NCBI GenBank assembly: GCA_963969595.1
Contig: OZ018416.1
Location: forward strand, 4,046,065 to 4,110,064
From: Neckera pumila
Taxonomy: Eukaryota; Streptophyta; Bryopsida; Hypnales; Neckeraceae
Direction of reading: 5' to 3'
DNA length: 64,000 nt
Shown here: in pieces, positions 47,615 through 60,151 of the stretch
Position numbering within the stretch: the stretch's first letter is position 1
Layout: each line of letters opens with the position of its first letter
The notes under the pieces: generated by a model
What the model was told of the DNA's origin: nothing
What the model saw: the letters and a program-made list of their open reading frames with translations, nothing else
Databases searched by the model: none
Made by a program: the position numbers and the translations under genes

Positions 47615-48545
47615 CCCCTAAAGGTCAGAGACTATGATTTCACCAAAAACGCTCCAAAACTGCCATTTCTAATACAAGTACCAAATTCTAGGAAAAAAAA
47701 CACATTTTTGGACATAGGTAACCATAGGATCTTGTAGTAAGCTAGTTTGAAAAGATGTAGAAAAAATTTCAGAATTTTCCACCATGTAGATTAGAAGATA
47801 CTAGCATTTGAATTGACAAAACGCCTATTTTTGGCCCTGCAAAAAAATCGGGCAGCTACACTTCACAAGGTCACATTTGTATGAAAAAATGTCCAAAATG
47901 GTGGTTGCTCCTTGAATTCATTCTTCAAAGCAAGTTGGGTATATGCTTGTAAAATTTCAGATCATTTGGAATTGTACAACATATAGGAAAAAGTAGTAAG
48001 TAGAAAAAAGTAGAGAATGATTCAAAATATTAAATTGTTAAGAATTTAATTATAGAATTGAAAAATGTCCATCCCAATGGTTGTAATGTTGTAATAAACA
48101 GTCTACATCCTATACTTTTTTTTTTTTTTCTTTAAACATTAAAAATTGAGTTAAATAAGGACTCCAAAGTTTATTTTAGAATAGGGAATCCGTGACTGCC
48201 CGCAAACTAGAAAACCTCATACCTTTAATCTCATAAATCAAAATGGAACGATTAAAAGCTTTCCACATATATATAAATCTTAAAAACCAATTTCAAAATT
48301 TCATTTTTTTAAAAGTAATTTTTTAGAATTTATTTGAGCTGCCCGCCCATTATTGAAAATGATATCATCCAATAGTTTTTTAACCATGCAGTCAAAAGTT
48401 CTGAAAACTATTGGGCCTTAAAGCAACTCCTTGGACACATGCTGTGTGAAAATTTCAAAGAAAAAAAATAAAATTTACTTTTGTAGTGAGCTGCCCAAAA
48501 TTACTATGTTGCCCCAAAAACGCCATTTGGTCCTTTAGAAGTTAA
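47611..48545 (-). mobile_element. TTAA element copy 9 (subfamily A)
   Basis: Starts TTAACCCCTAAAGGTC and ends GGTCCTTTAGAAGTTAA. 935 bp, reverse orientation relative to copies 2 and 3. Its right TTAA (48542-48545) doubles as the left TTAA of copy 10. Confidence 0.85.
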
Positions 48546-49491
48546 CCCCTGAAGGACCAACATGCATTTTTTGGCCGTATAGAATTTTTGGGCAGATACA
48601 TACGACTAGAGATTTCCATATTTTTGGCCAAAATTTTAATAGAAGGTGGGGGCGTGGAATATCTTTCATATGCACCAAATTTCGTGACATTTGGAAAACA
48701 AGTCAAAAGTTATGGCCTAATATGTTATTTTTTTTGGTAACTGGGTAGTCCGGGCAAATAAAAAAAAATCACTTTTTTCAAAAACAAAAATTTGAAATAA
48801 AAATTCAAATTTTATTGGTTTTCTAGAGTTATAAATAGGTAAAAAGCTTTGAATCATCCCATTTTGATCAATGAGTCAAAAGTTATGAAGATTTTTTGTT
48901 TGCGGGCAGTTATGGATTTTCTATTCTAAAATACACTTTAAAAGGCCTTTATCTTACTCAATTTTCAATATGTTTTGAAAAAAAATAAAATCCTAGGATG
49001 TAGATTATTTATTACAACATTGCCACCATTGGGATTAGCAATTTTCAAGTCCATAATTAAATTCTTGACAATTTTGTATTTTGAATCATTCTCTACTACT
49101 ATCTACTTACTATTTTTTTCCTATATGTTGGACAATTCAAAATGAAATGAAATTTTTCAAGCATGTAGCCAACTTGTTAGGAAAAAGAATCTAAAGAAGC
49201 ACCATCATTTTGGACATTTTTTCATCAAAAAGTGAGCTTATGAAGTGATGCTGCCCTATTTTTTGCAGGGCCAAAAAAATGGTTTTAGTGAATTTGAATG
49301 CTTATATCTTGCAATCCACGTGGTGGAAATTCTTGAAAATTTTAACATATCTTCTCAAGTCACCATATTACAAGATCCTATGGTTACATGTGTCAAAAAA
49401 AGTTTTTTTTCAAAAATTGGACACTTGTACTAAAAATTACAGTTTTCGAGCATTTTCGGTGAGAACATAGTCATGGAACTTTAGGGGTTAA
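48542..49491 (+). mobile_element. TTAA element copy 10 (subfamily A)
   Basis: Starts TTAACCCCTGAAGGACC and ends GGAACTTTAGGGGTTAA (49488-49491). 950 bp. Non-coding; last member of the abutting series that begins at 46544. Confidence 0.9.
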
Positions 49492-52400
49492 CTAATCTTT
49501 TCTATGGCTTCTTGAGCTTCACAATTTTTCAACAAGTTCACACCCATTCTTCACCTCCAAAGGACAAGGGAAAAAACTTCTCAATCTTCAGAAAATTAGC
49601 CCTCCGCAAGTCAAGGAGAGAGTGCCCACTTCTTCATTCTCTAAAGATTGAAAATGGGGAGAAGAAGGTATACAACCCCTCCAAAGTCAAGCAAGATCCC
49701 ACTCCTTTGATCATTTGATCATTCATTTGATTCGCATTTTTCCAGCCATGTGGTTCATGTGAGGACCTAGTGCCCACAGAAAATGATGTGCCTGGCATTG
49801 CTTTACAGATTTTTTTTTTAATTTTTTTAATTTTTTAATTTTTTTTGGAGATTTTTTATTTTTTCTGTTGTTGTTACCCGGAGTTTATTCCAGAAATGCT
49901 TTTACAGATTTTCATATCTCCTCCTGCATCATTTCACTGTAGGACATCATTGTGGATTCTATAATTCTGTTTCAGTTACAACCATTCCTTTTCCTGATGC
50001 ACTCAAATTCTTCAGGAAAAAACAAACAACAACGAATTCTAGCCTTAAGGGAGCCGACCCATTTCCGACAAATAAGCAATTACGCATATCTGCAGGTCGG
50101 GGTTCTTCAAAAGAGAAACTTTTCCGTGTGTAGAAATTGAATTTCGGTGGTTCACATAATTTTACAGATTTTCATTTCTCAAAACATCAATACTATGAAT
50201 TTTTTCGCTAAAGATTCTATTTGACCTCCTATACTCGTTATATAGACCTCTCTATTTTCGACCAAGGGCTGGTTGCAAATCCAACAAAGGTTGGTGGCAG
50301 TATAGAGAGTCTTGTAGCCAATCATAATGCGTCATCACTTGCTGTAAGTAATGACTATTCATTTGTTGCTGAGCGGAAAGAGAACAGCCTACATAGTGAA
50401 AATGGATGCCTGGTCGGAAATGAATCAACTCCCTTACCCACAGCCCAGGCTCCAATTACATAAGGTGGAACCACCCATAACCAATCACTTAAGGGATTTT
50501 GGAGCGCACGATGAGTTGTATGCGGCAATGGAAATTTTTCCCATGTAGAAAGACAGGAAATATTGGGACTGCAAATTTTTTGTAATTTTATTCGCAAAAT
50601 TGAAATTACTTTGAATTTTGGGAACCAAAAAGTGTTTTGAACCAATTTGCAATCTGTAGAGTCTTCCAATTCCGATCACTCAAGATTGAACTAGCTTCCT
50701 ACTATCTACTTTCTGGCTACTTTTTTACATACTTTAGGACCTGTGTCATGATCTTACTAGTTCCAACCTTAAAAAACAGTAAAAAAACACATTACAAGCC
50801 TTGATTGGAAATAGGGGAACTACCGGTTGGGCATTGGTCCCTGGTTGGAAATGGGTGGTTCCACCTTATATTAACTGTTTTTGGGACTCAAACGGTTGGT
50901 CATCTTCATTCAACAGATCATTCAGTTTCAGTCAGTTCAGTGCGGCTTATCAGAACTCCCCAATGGCTGCCTTTAACTTCATCATGTAACTTATTATGTA
51001 GTTGTCACCTTGTCATTGATTCTGCAAAGCTGACAATTTCTGCTGTGATTCCAACTTCTTTTTATGGAGCCCGGCAATTGTTTGTTTGCTGTTGCCTGGT
51101 ACTGACAAAAAAAATAAAAATCTTTGCATGCAGATCGTACTGAAAAGAGTACCTTCAAGTACATGTACAAAAACACACACATCACACAGTCCTAGTTTGC
51201 TTTGCTTTGCTTTCTTTCCAAGCTTTGTAGTTTGTACACGCTATCAGATTGTTCTCATCATCAACTTCATCACCAATTAGGAGGCAATGGAAATCAACGG
51301 CATTTCCAAATTTAGTGTGGTGGAATCCATGATCTCTCTCCTCTCATCGACAAGTTTCCTTTTGCAGCTGATCGTTTTTCTTCAAATCGTGGACTGATGT
51401 GGACGAGTTTTATTGACGTAAATCACCGCTGGGATTTGTCCCGTTCAAAAGGCAGGCGAATTCTGAGCCGTAATGTCCGATTACGCGGGCAAAACCGCGT
51501 AATTGGGGTTACGAAATTTTCATCCAAATTGTTATCTCATCAAAGAAAATCCGTTGTCCAGCAATCGTTTACGCCAGGCAATGCCCCTCGTCGTCGGGAA
51601 TTGCGCCAAATAATCCGCCCTCCTCGTCGGCCGATTATTTGGTGCAATGCCCTCCTCCTTGGGCATTGCCCTATACATAACAGCAACACCACTCATTGCT
51701 GCCAAAACTGCCCGACTCGGCCTAAAAGCATGTCCGGTCAATAAATCGGACCCCCCATTGCGTACCCGGCTAGGGATGGAAGGAGCCTAGGGATGCCAAA
51801 ATACGCATTGCAAACTGTAGGACAGCGTCCTTGCCATGCTTGTTTGTTTGTGTCAACGCATATGTTTGTCAACTCATAGCCAAACTTGAGCTACAAGATT
51901 TTTGCATTTTTTGAGTGACTATGACAAACCGTAACCTGTCAAGTCATTAAACCAATTTTTGATTTCTTTTGCCAAATTGTGAGGGCGGGAATGACTAGGG
52001 TGTCTGCAAGAGTCGGGAGGTGCATGGCTCGAGCCACCACATTTCTCGAGCCCTGTTTGGGGGGAATGGGTGGCATTGCTATGAGGAAGAGAATTACACA
52101 CACCCAACACACAAAGATCTCCATCAATTGATGGAAAAAAGAAAAGATACCATAGGTTGCTTGTTATACTTGCTATGCTTATTTGATGTGTTGTTTCTCC
52201 TTTTAGTGGATTGTCATATGAATTTTTAGTACATATAGATGTTCATGAGAGCAACCAATAGAATTGGTAAAAATGCTGGATTTCTCTACGTGTCTACCAA
52301 GAGGTCATAGTCATAGTTGCATTATCCATTTATAATCTTTATGGGATAAATAGACATTGCAATAATAAAGATTTTTTTTTCAAAATGGAATGACAACAAC

Positions 52401-52977
52401 CCACATACTTGAAAACAAAGTAAGCTAAGCCTTGATTGCCAAATGTTGCAATTCCTGAAGTTTTATATATATGATTAGTTACGCCAATGTAGCTCATGGT
52501 CCATGAAGGCAATCCAAGACACACTTAGCCTTAAACTTTCATTTATGGTTGTCTACTTACCTTACATACACAATGCAACTTAATAGAGTAGCTTTGTCTA
52601 TATATTGGTTCTCAAAAAGTAAGCTTCAAAGTGTTGCATTTGTAATCAAAGGACAAGACAAATTGTTTGTGAGTATCAATCTCTTCTTTTTGAATGACAT
52701 TGTTTAATTTTTAAAGGTATTGGAGGTCTTTTTGACCACATATTTTTGCTTGTATATATCTATGTTTTGAATTATAATAGTACCATATTTGATGAAGTTA
52801 TAGTATTTCAAATATAACTTCATATGATGTCATGTCTACACATACAAAATAATCTTGCAATACATAATGAAAATACCAGGAATATTAGAAGACTTTACAT
52901 TGTATGCATATAGAGAATATATCATGATGATAATGAGGATATCAAATTACTTTATATGCTGTCTGCCTTCATGAGAC
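49492..52977. other. Spacer with inverted repeats, no supported gene
   Basis: Includes the inverted repeat at 50463/50848 and a GC-richer stretch at about 51.38-51.76 kb with inverted motifs (CCAAATAATC...GATTATTTGG, GGCAATGCC). That stretch has an open frame of 115 codons on the plus strand with no recognised domain. The rest is AT-rich. Confidence 0.4.
50463..50866. repeat. Inverted repeat with hairpin-forming arms
   Basis: TAAGGTGGAACCACCCAT at about 50461-50478 recurs inverted at about 50847-50864. Each arm contains GGTGG-AA-CCACC, itself a small hairpin. The intervening sequence is about 370 bp and non-coding. Possibly the ends of an unrecognised element. Confidence 0.55.
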
Positions 52978-53880
52978 TTAATTCCTAAAGGACTAGCTTG
53001 CTATTTTTAGCAACATAAATTTTTTGGACAGGTACATATGACTAGAGATTTGCATATATTTTAGGCTAAAATTTTGATAGAGGGACGAGGAATATTTTTC
53101 AAATGCACTAAATTTCATAACATATGGAGATATGAATCAAAAGTTATGGCCTAATATGTAGTTTGTTCCTCAACTCGGGCAGTCCGGGGAGATTAGAAAT
53201 TTTTTTTTTTTTCAAAAATAGAAATGTGAAACTGATTTATAAGATTTATATATACATAAAAAGCTTTGAATCATTCCATTTATGAGGAATTTTGGATTCT
53301 CTACTCTAAAATAACTTTGAAATCCTTTACTATACTCAATTTTCAATATTTTTTGAAAAATATAAAATGATAAGGTGCAAATTGTTTATTATAACATTGT
53401 AGCCATTAGGAATGGCAATTTTCAATTCCATAATTAAATTCTTAACAATTTCGTATTTTGGATTATTCTCTATTTTTATCTACTTACTATTTTTTCCCAT
53501 ATGTCGAACAATTCCAAATGATTTGAATTCTTTTAGACATATAGCCAACTTGGCTAGGGAAAAGAATCTGAAGAAGCACTACCATTTTGGACATTTTTGC
53601 ATAGAAAAGTGAGCTTGTGAAGTGTAGCTACTTTGTTTTTTGCAGGGCCAAAAACATGATTTCAATGCTTATATCTTGCAATCCACATGGTGGAAATTTC
53701 TGAAATTTTTACTAAGTGTTTTCAAACTAGCGCACTACAAGATCCTACGGTTACATACGGTTACATGTGTCAAAATTTATTTTTTTTCAAAAATTTTATA
53801 CTTGTTCTAAAAATGGCAGTTTTTGAGAGAGTTTTTGAGAGTTTTTGGTAAAAACTTAGTCATGGAACTCTAGGGGTTGA
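52978..53880 (+). mobile_element. TTAA element copy 11 (subfamily A, diverged)
   Basis: Starts TTAATTCCTAAAGGAC and ends GGAACTCTAGGGGTTGA. 903 bp. The interior retains the shared blocks (GCAATCCACATGGTGGAAAT, CAAGATCCTACGGTTACAT). Confidence 0.8.
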
Positions 53881-55363
53881 CTAGGGTTAAGTACCTTACT
53901 TTTCAGGGTGAGTTAGATTACCGGATTGAGCGTTTGTAGGTGTCCTTTGTTATATTGGAATAGACTTCCAACTACCACTCTTCTTGCAATGAAAGTCTCT
54001 TTCTTTGTGTTCATTTTACAGAAGAAATAAAATGAAGTTTCAACTACTCCCAAGACTGTCATACCTGCTCCCTGGTCACTTGGTCAGGCATTGTCTACAT
54101 GTCAGTTTCCAGCGCACTCAGAACTAAAAGTTAAAGAGAAGAAGTTTTCAGCTTGACCAAGGACTGCAGTACCGGTAACTTCGTCATAAAGCCCACTCTT
54201 GGTACCGTGGTGTTGGCCTATTGCAACCAGTGGTAGGATTGATGGAGGAAGCGCAATTGACTGAAAAGACCTATCAATTGTGCAGCCCTGGACTCACTAG
54301 AGCCACAAACATTTGGCTTGCTCTGTCAGCTACATTGTCCTTCCTCAAGTCCTTCAAAAATTAAAGTAGTACACTTGTAGCTTTGACAGTCGTCATGTGA
54401 CTTCAGCACATGTGAAACGTCGGTTCACATGAAACAAATTACTTCGCGTTCAATTTAAGTACTGCAACTACACTGCAGAATGTGGACCACAGCAAATGCA
54501 ATGATATCAAATCTCGAGGCTCCACATGTACCTGTAATAATCTGACAGAAATCGACTCCATTATCGATCTATGAAGCGGGTTCCGAATTCCGATAGGTCC
54601 GGCCTACAGGGCATTGTAGTTAGTTTCTCATAGTGCAAGAAGACAGAACAAAAGCCCATAGAATGTTCGAAAGTTTCCAAACAAAAGAATTAACGGTCAG
54701 CACAAATGGCAAAGAAAAAAGTTACGCAGAAGGGGCAGAAATAATCAGAAATAATCTCTTTCACTCAGAAATTTGAGAAACCTGCCGAAAATGCAGATAT
54801 ACAGACAGGATAAGATACAATGAACTAAGATTCACATCATCAGTGTGACGAAAGGTAAAGAATTGTTCTGAAATGCACTCCTGGCTCAAAGCTCTATTCA
54901 GCGCGACGCCACGTTTCTTCTTCCAAGTCGGCAAACACCTAGTGACGACCTCGTGCGACGGTTCTTGGTCGAGGTGATAAGAAGTCATATTCTTTATCAG
55001 TCAGAGGATTAGTGGCCTCCATTCCTGAGCTCATGATCAACCTGTGCCCCCGACCTCACCCCTGCTTAATGATGTCTCCCAATGTACAGAAATGTGTTAT
55101 TATCTACAACTAACTGCTTGCCTTTGGAAAAAAAGCCTGGATCTAACTTCTCGTCATATCACTTGATTTACAGACTGAAAGTGACGATCACAAGCATCCA
55201 GTGACTGGCATGCTTCCAAAAGCATCCATATTAGCCCATGTCCTTCCTCACTAATACAAATTTGACCCTAAGGATATGGCCAATGCACTAGTGAGAATGT
55301 TACTGTTCTGGTATTGACTTGCCAACAAGACCAATGAGGAAAAGATATCTCATTAGCGTCAAC
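53881..55363. other. Intergenic; 3' side of the CRAL-TRIO gene
   Basis: More balanced base composition than the preceding 27 kb. The right part presumably includes the 3' UTR of the CRAL-TRIO gene. No other gene was seen; the minus-strand frame 54761-54988 lacks any motif. Confidence 0.45.
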
Positions 55364-57542
55364 TTAGTTAAGTGTAACCATTGTAACCATTACCCAAATA
55401 ATAAGAAAACCCACTATAAAAAGCCGTAACGTACTCATGGGGGACTGCTCCGCTGATAAACGATTCCCGTTCGACTCAGCTTGTACTTCTTTACCCGCAT
55501 CTTCCAGTTCCCTTTGTCTAGTTTCAGCTTGTCTTTCCAGAATTCTGCGCTGTTCTGCTTCAGAAATCACTTTGTTGCTACAGATCTGGCACTTGCATTT
55601 GCCACCAAGAAATGGAGGAACATTTTCACTTGTCCCAAGCTGAGCAGCTAACAATCCCACGTACCGGCGATAACCTTTCAAATGTACTTTCTTTTGTGTC
55701 GCGGGACTCAAAACCTGTTCCAACATCATCACTCCACATCAATTTATTGTACTCGATTATTTTTTAAGTTCTAACTGATGCACAAGAAAAAGGAAATGCG
55801 AGCCTTTGCGAGGTTACAACTCGTCAAGCAAAGCATGATTAAAATAAATAAACAATGCACCTGTAGAACTTCTTGGGCAAATCCACGCATTTCTGGTGGC
55901 AGGTTTACCACCAGAAGACATGCCAACCGGCAAGGGTAATGGTCCTGAAGTAACCGAATTCGAGATTTCAGTCTTTCCGAAGGAAAACCAACAGTATTTT
56001 CACATTCACAGTCCATCACCACTGTAATGGTTGGGTCATCCTTGTCTACCACCAACTTCAACACTCCAGCCTCCACCTGTGACACTGCGACCCAAACGCA
56101 ACAACGATTTTCTGAGAGGTAAATTTCACCATTATGATACATCGATTACAAATGTGGTCCACCTAGGATAGGAATCGATGTGTGGGCATAATAAAAAAAT
56201 AGAATCACCAAAAAGAAGAAGAAGCCATGAATAGTTGAATGCGAACACTCCACTTCCATGTCAAAAACCTGGGGACATGCATGCTCGTAGGAACGTTTCT
56301 CTAGTTCTCAAAGATTTTTACTTCTACTTTAGAACTATATCAATCGAAGTACACAACATCTGTACATACCTATAGCTTGGGCGAAGCCTGGATGGTCTGT
56401 AGGATCAAGGACAGTGAAAGCAAGGCCCAGTCGTATGATAAGTGCAGGTCTGCCTTGGGCGTCTCTTCCATGCCAGTACACAAGATGTTCCCACCGTTTC
56501 AATTCAGCTGCAGAAAATATGTGATGCCTTCCTCGCCATTGCACCGTTTTCTTCACCTTTGCAATAAAATTGGAAACGTTCCCATTGGCCGCTATAAGAA
56601 ATCTTCCCAGTTCATCAGCATCCATCCTGTGGCCCACCCAGTCCAATCCAACCCACATTCAAGCAGCTCCTTCAGATGCATCCATAATGTCACGAATAAT
56701 GAACTCGATCATAGTTCCTGAAAGTGAGTAAACAGCAAATTCGATCATAGTCACTTATTATAGTTGACCAATTACGTTCTAAAATCTGGATTCTGAAATT
56801 CTAAACAGTACTCATTGTTCATTATTTCTAGCCAAGTCACATCGTTAGTATTCAAAAGATATCCACCTTTCAGGCAGGGTGATGCCTTTGTCCTCCAATT
56901 CCTCTTTAAGAAGATGCAGTGTTAGAGCTCTCTGATCTGTTGGCCGAATTGGCTCCTCACTATCACTGTCAGAGTGGTCGCGATGAGCCGAATCATCCAA
57001 TGCAGCAAATATGTCCTCGCCTGAAGCAATCCGTGCCTCCTCAATTGCACTCGTTACAGCAGTTGCAATTGACAAGAAAACAAGCGGCTTCGAGAAGCTC
57101 TGTCAAGCGATCAAAAATTCTGCTCAGTAAGTTGAAATTAGGGTTCGCAATGAAAAAGCTCGAGACTGACAAGAGCGCATCAGCGGGCGTAAAACAGAAG
57201 GAAAAAAACCTGTGTGGCTGTGGCAATATGTTGGAAAGGAGACCAGCGCTGCAGCCAGTTAAAAGGTGGAGCTTGGATGGTGAAAATGCCTTGCAAACCC
57301 AACCAAAGAGGTCGACATCTCGCTTGCGAAATTCTTCGGAAAACTTCCAATGCCGCTACTTTGGCTCCGAACAAAACCAACTGGCCTGCCGCGTTTGCGA
57401 AGTTCACCCGTTTCAAGGACTTCACTGGAGAGATGGATTTCCTCCACAGTGCATGAGGCAAACTTAACCTAGTGTCCCTAGCGCTCAACGTCACTTGCTC
57501 GTCCTCAACTGCACTGCCACTCTCCTCCATCTCGCTGCTCAT
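55364..57542 (-). CDS. CRAL-TRIO (Sec14-like) protein with C-terminal membrane anchor, 5 exons, about 461 aa
   Basis: Exons in coding order: 57542-57210, about 57087-56867, 56626-56370, 56084-55861, 55714-55364. Phases agree and the sum is 1386 bases with no internal stop. The N-terminal exon is acidic then basic and unrecognised. The CRAL-TRIO region spans WEHLVYWHGRDAQGRPALII, VSQVEAGVLKLVVD, TVVMDCECENTVGFPSERLK, LLQDHYPCRLACLLVVNLPP and PPFLGGKCKCQICSN, the pattern of plant Sec14-type lipid-transfer proteins. A charged, probably coiled stretch (EAEQRRILERQAETRQRELE) follows, then a hydrophobic C-terminus (LFIVGFLIIWVMVTMV) that would serve as a tail anchor. Phosphoinositide or other lipid exchange at an endomembrane is inferred. 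The exon 2 acceptor is uncertain: an AG 12 bases upstream also keeps frame. The first in-frame ATG in the exon was taken as the start. Confidence 0.85.
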
Positions 57543-58935
57543 CTCGTCTGCTCTCAATTCAGCTTCAGAAAAGATTGTTGGTCATTAGGGTAAACAGTTT
57601 AACCCTATAAACCAAGTGTCTGAGATTCATCGCCGCATGACAATGTCGATACTCGCCAAGCTGGTAACCTTAAATCTGCAATTCACCACAGCATCGGAAG
57701 TTGCACGTCGTAAGAATTCTTCTGAAAGTGAACACCAAGGGTTTAAGGTAACAAAAATGAGGAAACACAGCTCATACAGCAGAACGCAAACTTCTTGCCC
57801 TATTTCTTTTCATTATCCAATTCTTCTGATTAATTCCCGCACCAACAGCAGTAATAAGTGAGAGCTCTGTTTGCGTTTTCGAGCAACTCGCCGATTGCAA
57901 GCATCACACACCACGCAGTCTCTCGTGTTCAAATTTCAAACAAAAAAAACTCCAAGCGCAACCGACATTGTCACCCCTCACCAACTAAATCATCCCGCCA
58001 ACACAGCACAGTACCTCTCGACTCCTCCGCAACCCCTGACTCTCCAATTCGAAATAGAAATAGAACTTAAAGCAGCAACCCAAAAGCAAAAAACTTACCT
58101 AGATCATCGTCTAGGCTCACATGTTGACAATGCCATGATCTTCGCCAACTTAACCTTGTCTCCCTCTCGCACTTGGGCACAGTCCTCACGCAGAGGATTA
58201 GGAAGAGAAGCCCTCACGACGTACTGCCACTCTGAAAACATTTGTGGCCACCACTACAATATTAGTTCTGGCGGTGGAGAATCGAACATCGTGAAATTGC
58301 GAAAGACCACTGTGTCATGTCGGAGGCGGACGAAGACCCAAGGACAGATGTCGAACGTTTGAGCGCGTTGATGGACCGACGAACTTCACGGCTTGCAATG
58401 TGCCGACGGCATGAGACGACGACGACGACGACGACGGAGGAGGAGATCAAACAAGCGGCGGAGGGATTTTAATTTAAAATTTCGCTCCAGTGGGAAAACA
58501 AAATCCAATACCGTCAGTATGCAGCCTTTTTTTGGATAGAAATTATTTTTCATCTACGCGATTGTAGTTTAATTATTCAATTTTGATGATTTCATCTATG
58601 TTTTTGCAATTATCATTCGACACTTGGCCATGTAAATAGGGAAAAAACAAACTTCACAGGACAAAAAAAAAATCTGTAAATCAAATTGCCTTAATTCAAA
58701 TATTTAGACCTTGTATTATCATTGTGTAAGGCAGTTCCTTATTCTTTTGAGCCCATTGCCATTGTGAGAGACTGTCACACAATGACAGTGAGCCCAAAAC
58801 TGAGCCCAAAATTAAACTAAAATTGAAATTAAATGAACAACCTTCCCTTCACCTCCCACTCCCCATACTTGTATTTTTTAAATTGCAGATGGGACTACAT
58901 TCATTATGGGATATGTGAGACGCGTATAGGGGCTG

Positions 58936-58985
58936 TCTTTTGAGTGGATAGTGAGGGACAGCTCCCTCACCATCCACTCAAAAGA
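58936..58985. repeat. Short foldback, 23-bp arms around a 4-base loop
   Basis: TCTTTTGAGTGGATAGTGAG... (58936-58958) pairs with 58963-58985 with one mismatch. The loop is only four bases. It is preceded by TGAGACGCGTATA, a phrase that recurs near 59443. Confidence 0.8.
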
Positions 58986-59033
58986 CCCTCACCAACCCCC
59001 CAAAAAAGATTTATTTTTTAATTTTTTTAAACC

Positions 59034-59087
59034 CTCCCCCCCCCCCCCACCCACCCCCCCCCCACCCCCCCACCCCCCCCCCCACCA
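59034..59087 (+). repeat. C-rich low-complexity tract (C runs broken by single A)
   Basis: About 50 bases of C runs separated by single A. On the minus strand this is a series of G runs that could form quadruplex structures. The length may be unreliable in assembly. Confidence 0.85.
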
Positions 59088-59150
59088 CAAATATTTCAAA
59101 TTCATTTTCTTCAGAACCTCCCCCCTCCATCCCCGCTATATAATTTTCAA

Positions 59151-59180
59151 TCCCATATTGATCTCACAATCAATATGGGA
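59151..59180. repeat. Perfect 11-bp inverted repeat
   Basis: TCCCATATTGA, an 8-base spacer, then TCAATATGGGA. May be a short hairpin; no poly-T context to call a terminator. Confidence 0.75.
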
Positions 59181-59199
59181 TAACTCTGTGTTTCCCAAG

Positions 59200-59451
59200 T
59201 ATCCGTATCCGTAGTTAATATCCATATTTGTATCCGTATATCTGTAGTTGTAGTTGTATATTATATCCGTCTAAGTATCCGTATCCGTATCCGTATCCGT
59301 ATGTATATCAAAGATTTTTTATCAACGTTGGTGGGGTGGTTTGTAATTTAAAAAAAAAAAAATCAACGGCTCTTGTTTTTTAGGAGGGAGGGGGGGCAAC
59401 TAATTAGGTGTTCCTGTAAACACAGTAGATAGCAGTAGATAGTGAGACGCG

Positions 59452-59482
<31 letters not shown>

Positions 59483-59640
59483 ATGTATGTTTGCATATAT
59501 GATATACATATGTATTTTGTATTCATATTTTTGTATCTATATTTACATATTTTCATATCCATATTTCTAAATATTTTTGCTTATATTTTGTAATTGCATC
59601 CATATTGTAATTGTATTTGTATAAGTATCCGTATGAAGAT
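59200..59640 (+). repeat. TATCCG-type degenerate microsatellite with embedded (TA)n(TG)n
   Basis: GTATCC units are clean at about 59278-59302 and decay outward into TATCCATATTTGTATC-like sequence to about 59640. A TATATA tract followed by TG repeats lies at about 59452-59482. Confidence 0.75.
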
Positions 59641-60151
59641 TGATGGATAGAAGAAGGGGTCTAAAGTTTTCCACTTCAACATTGACGGCTTACATTTTCG
59701 AAGAAAAAACTAATCAACGGCTAGGGGGTGATTTATTTCCTATCCGATCCAATTATTGTGGATTTTTGATGGGAGGAGCCAAACTTGTATTAATCAAAAG
59801 GTTGTGTGTGCTTCTTTTTGCCTCATTGTCATTGTCATTGTCAATTGCACACTCCATATTTGTAGAGTTTTGTCAAAGCATTGAAGGTCAATATTGACAA
59901 TACAACGCTTTCTAATATCACACACATATACACATTCTATTATCATTAAATTTTGCAAATTTTGAAATGAAAGGATTCAAGTGAGAAATGGAATAAAAAT
60001 TTACCAGTTGATGTTGGGATTTTTTAAATACTTTAGTTTCAAGAAAGTAGGAAATTAACATTGGATAAAATAGTATAACTTCTATAAAAAGTTTACAAAA
60101 AATTTATAATGTTAAATCATATATTGTTGATAAATGATTATAATTCAATAG

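Larger units (their letters stand above)
57543..60151. other. Upstream region of the CRAL-TRIO gene and repeat-rich spacer
   Basis: 57.54-58.45 kb is the promoter side; a plus-strand frame at 57871-58362 (163 codons) has no recognised domain, and a (ACG)n run sits at about 58418-58436. From 58.5 kb on the sequence is low-complexity: two foldbacks, a C-rich tract, TATCCG-type and TA/GT microsatellites. Confidence 0.45.

Noticed and set aside
27392..49491. Regularly spaced related repeats considered as a CRISPR-like or satellite array
   Set aside because: Units are about 900 bp, in both orientations, end at TTAA and are separated by unrelated DNA or directly abutting; this is transposon structure.
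51397..51744. 115-codon Arg-rich frame in a GC-richer patch
   Set aside because: The patch is full of short inverted motifs, the opposite strand is equally open, and no protein motif is seen.
57871..58362. 163-codon plus-strand frame upstream of the CRAL-TRIO gene
   Set aside because: No recognised domain; Ser/Thr-rich composition of a promoter-like region; overlaps low-complexity (ACG)n on its right.
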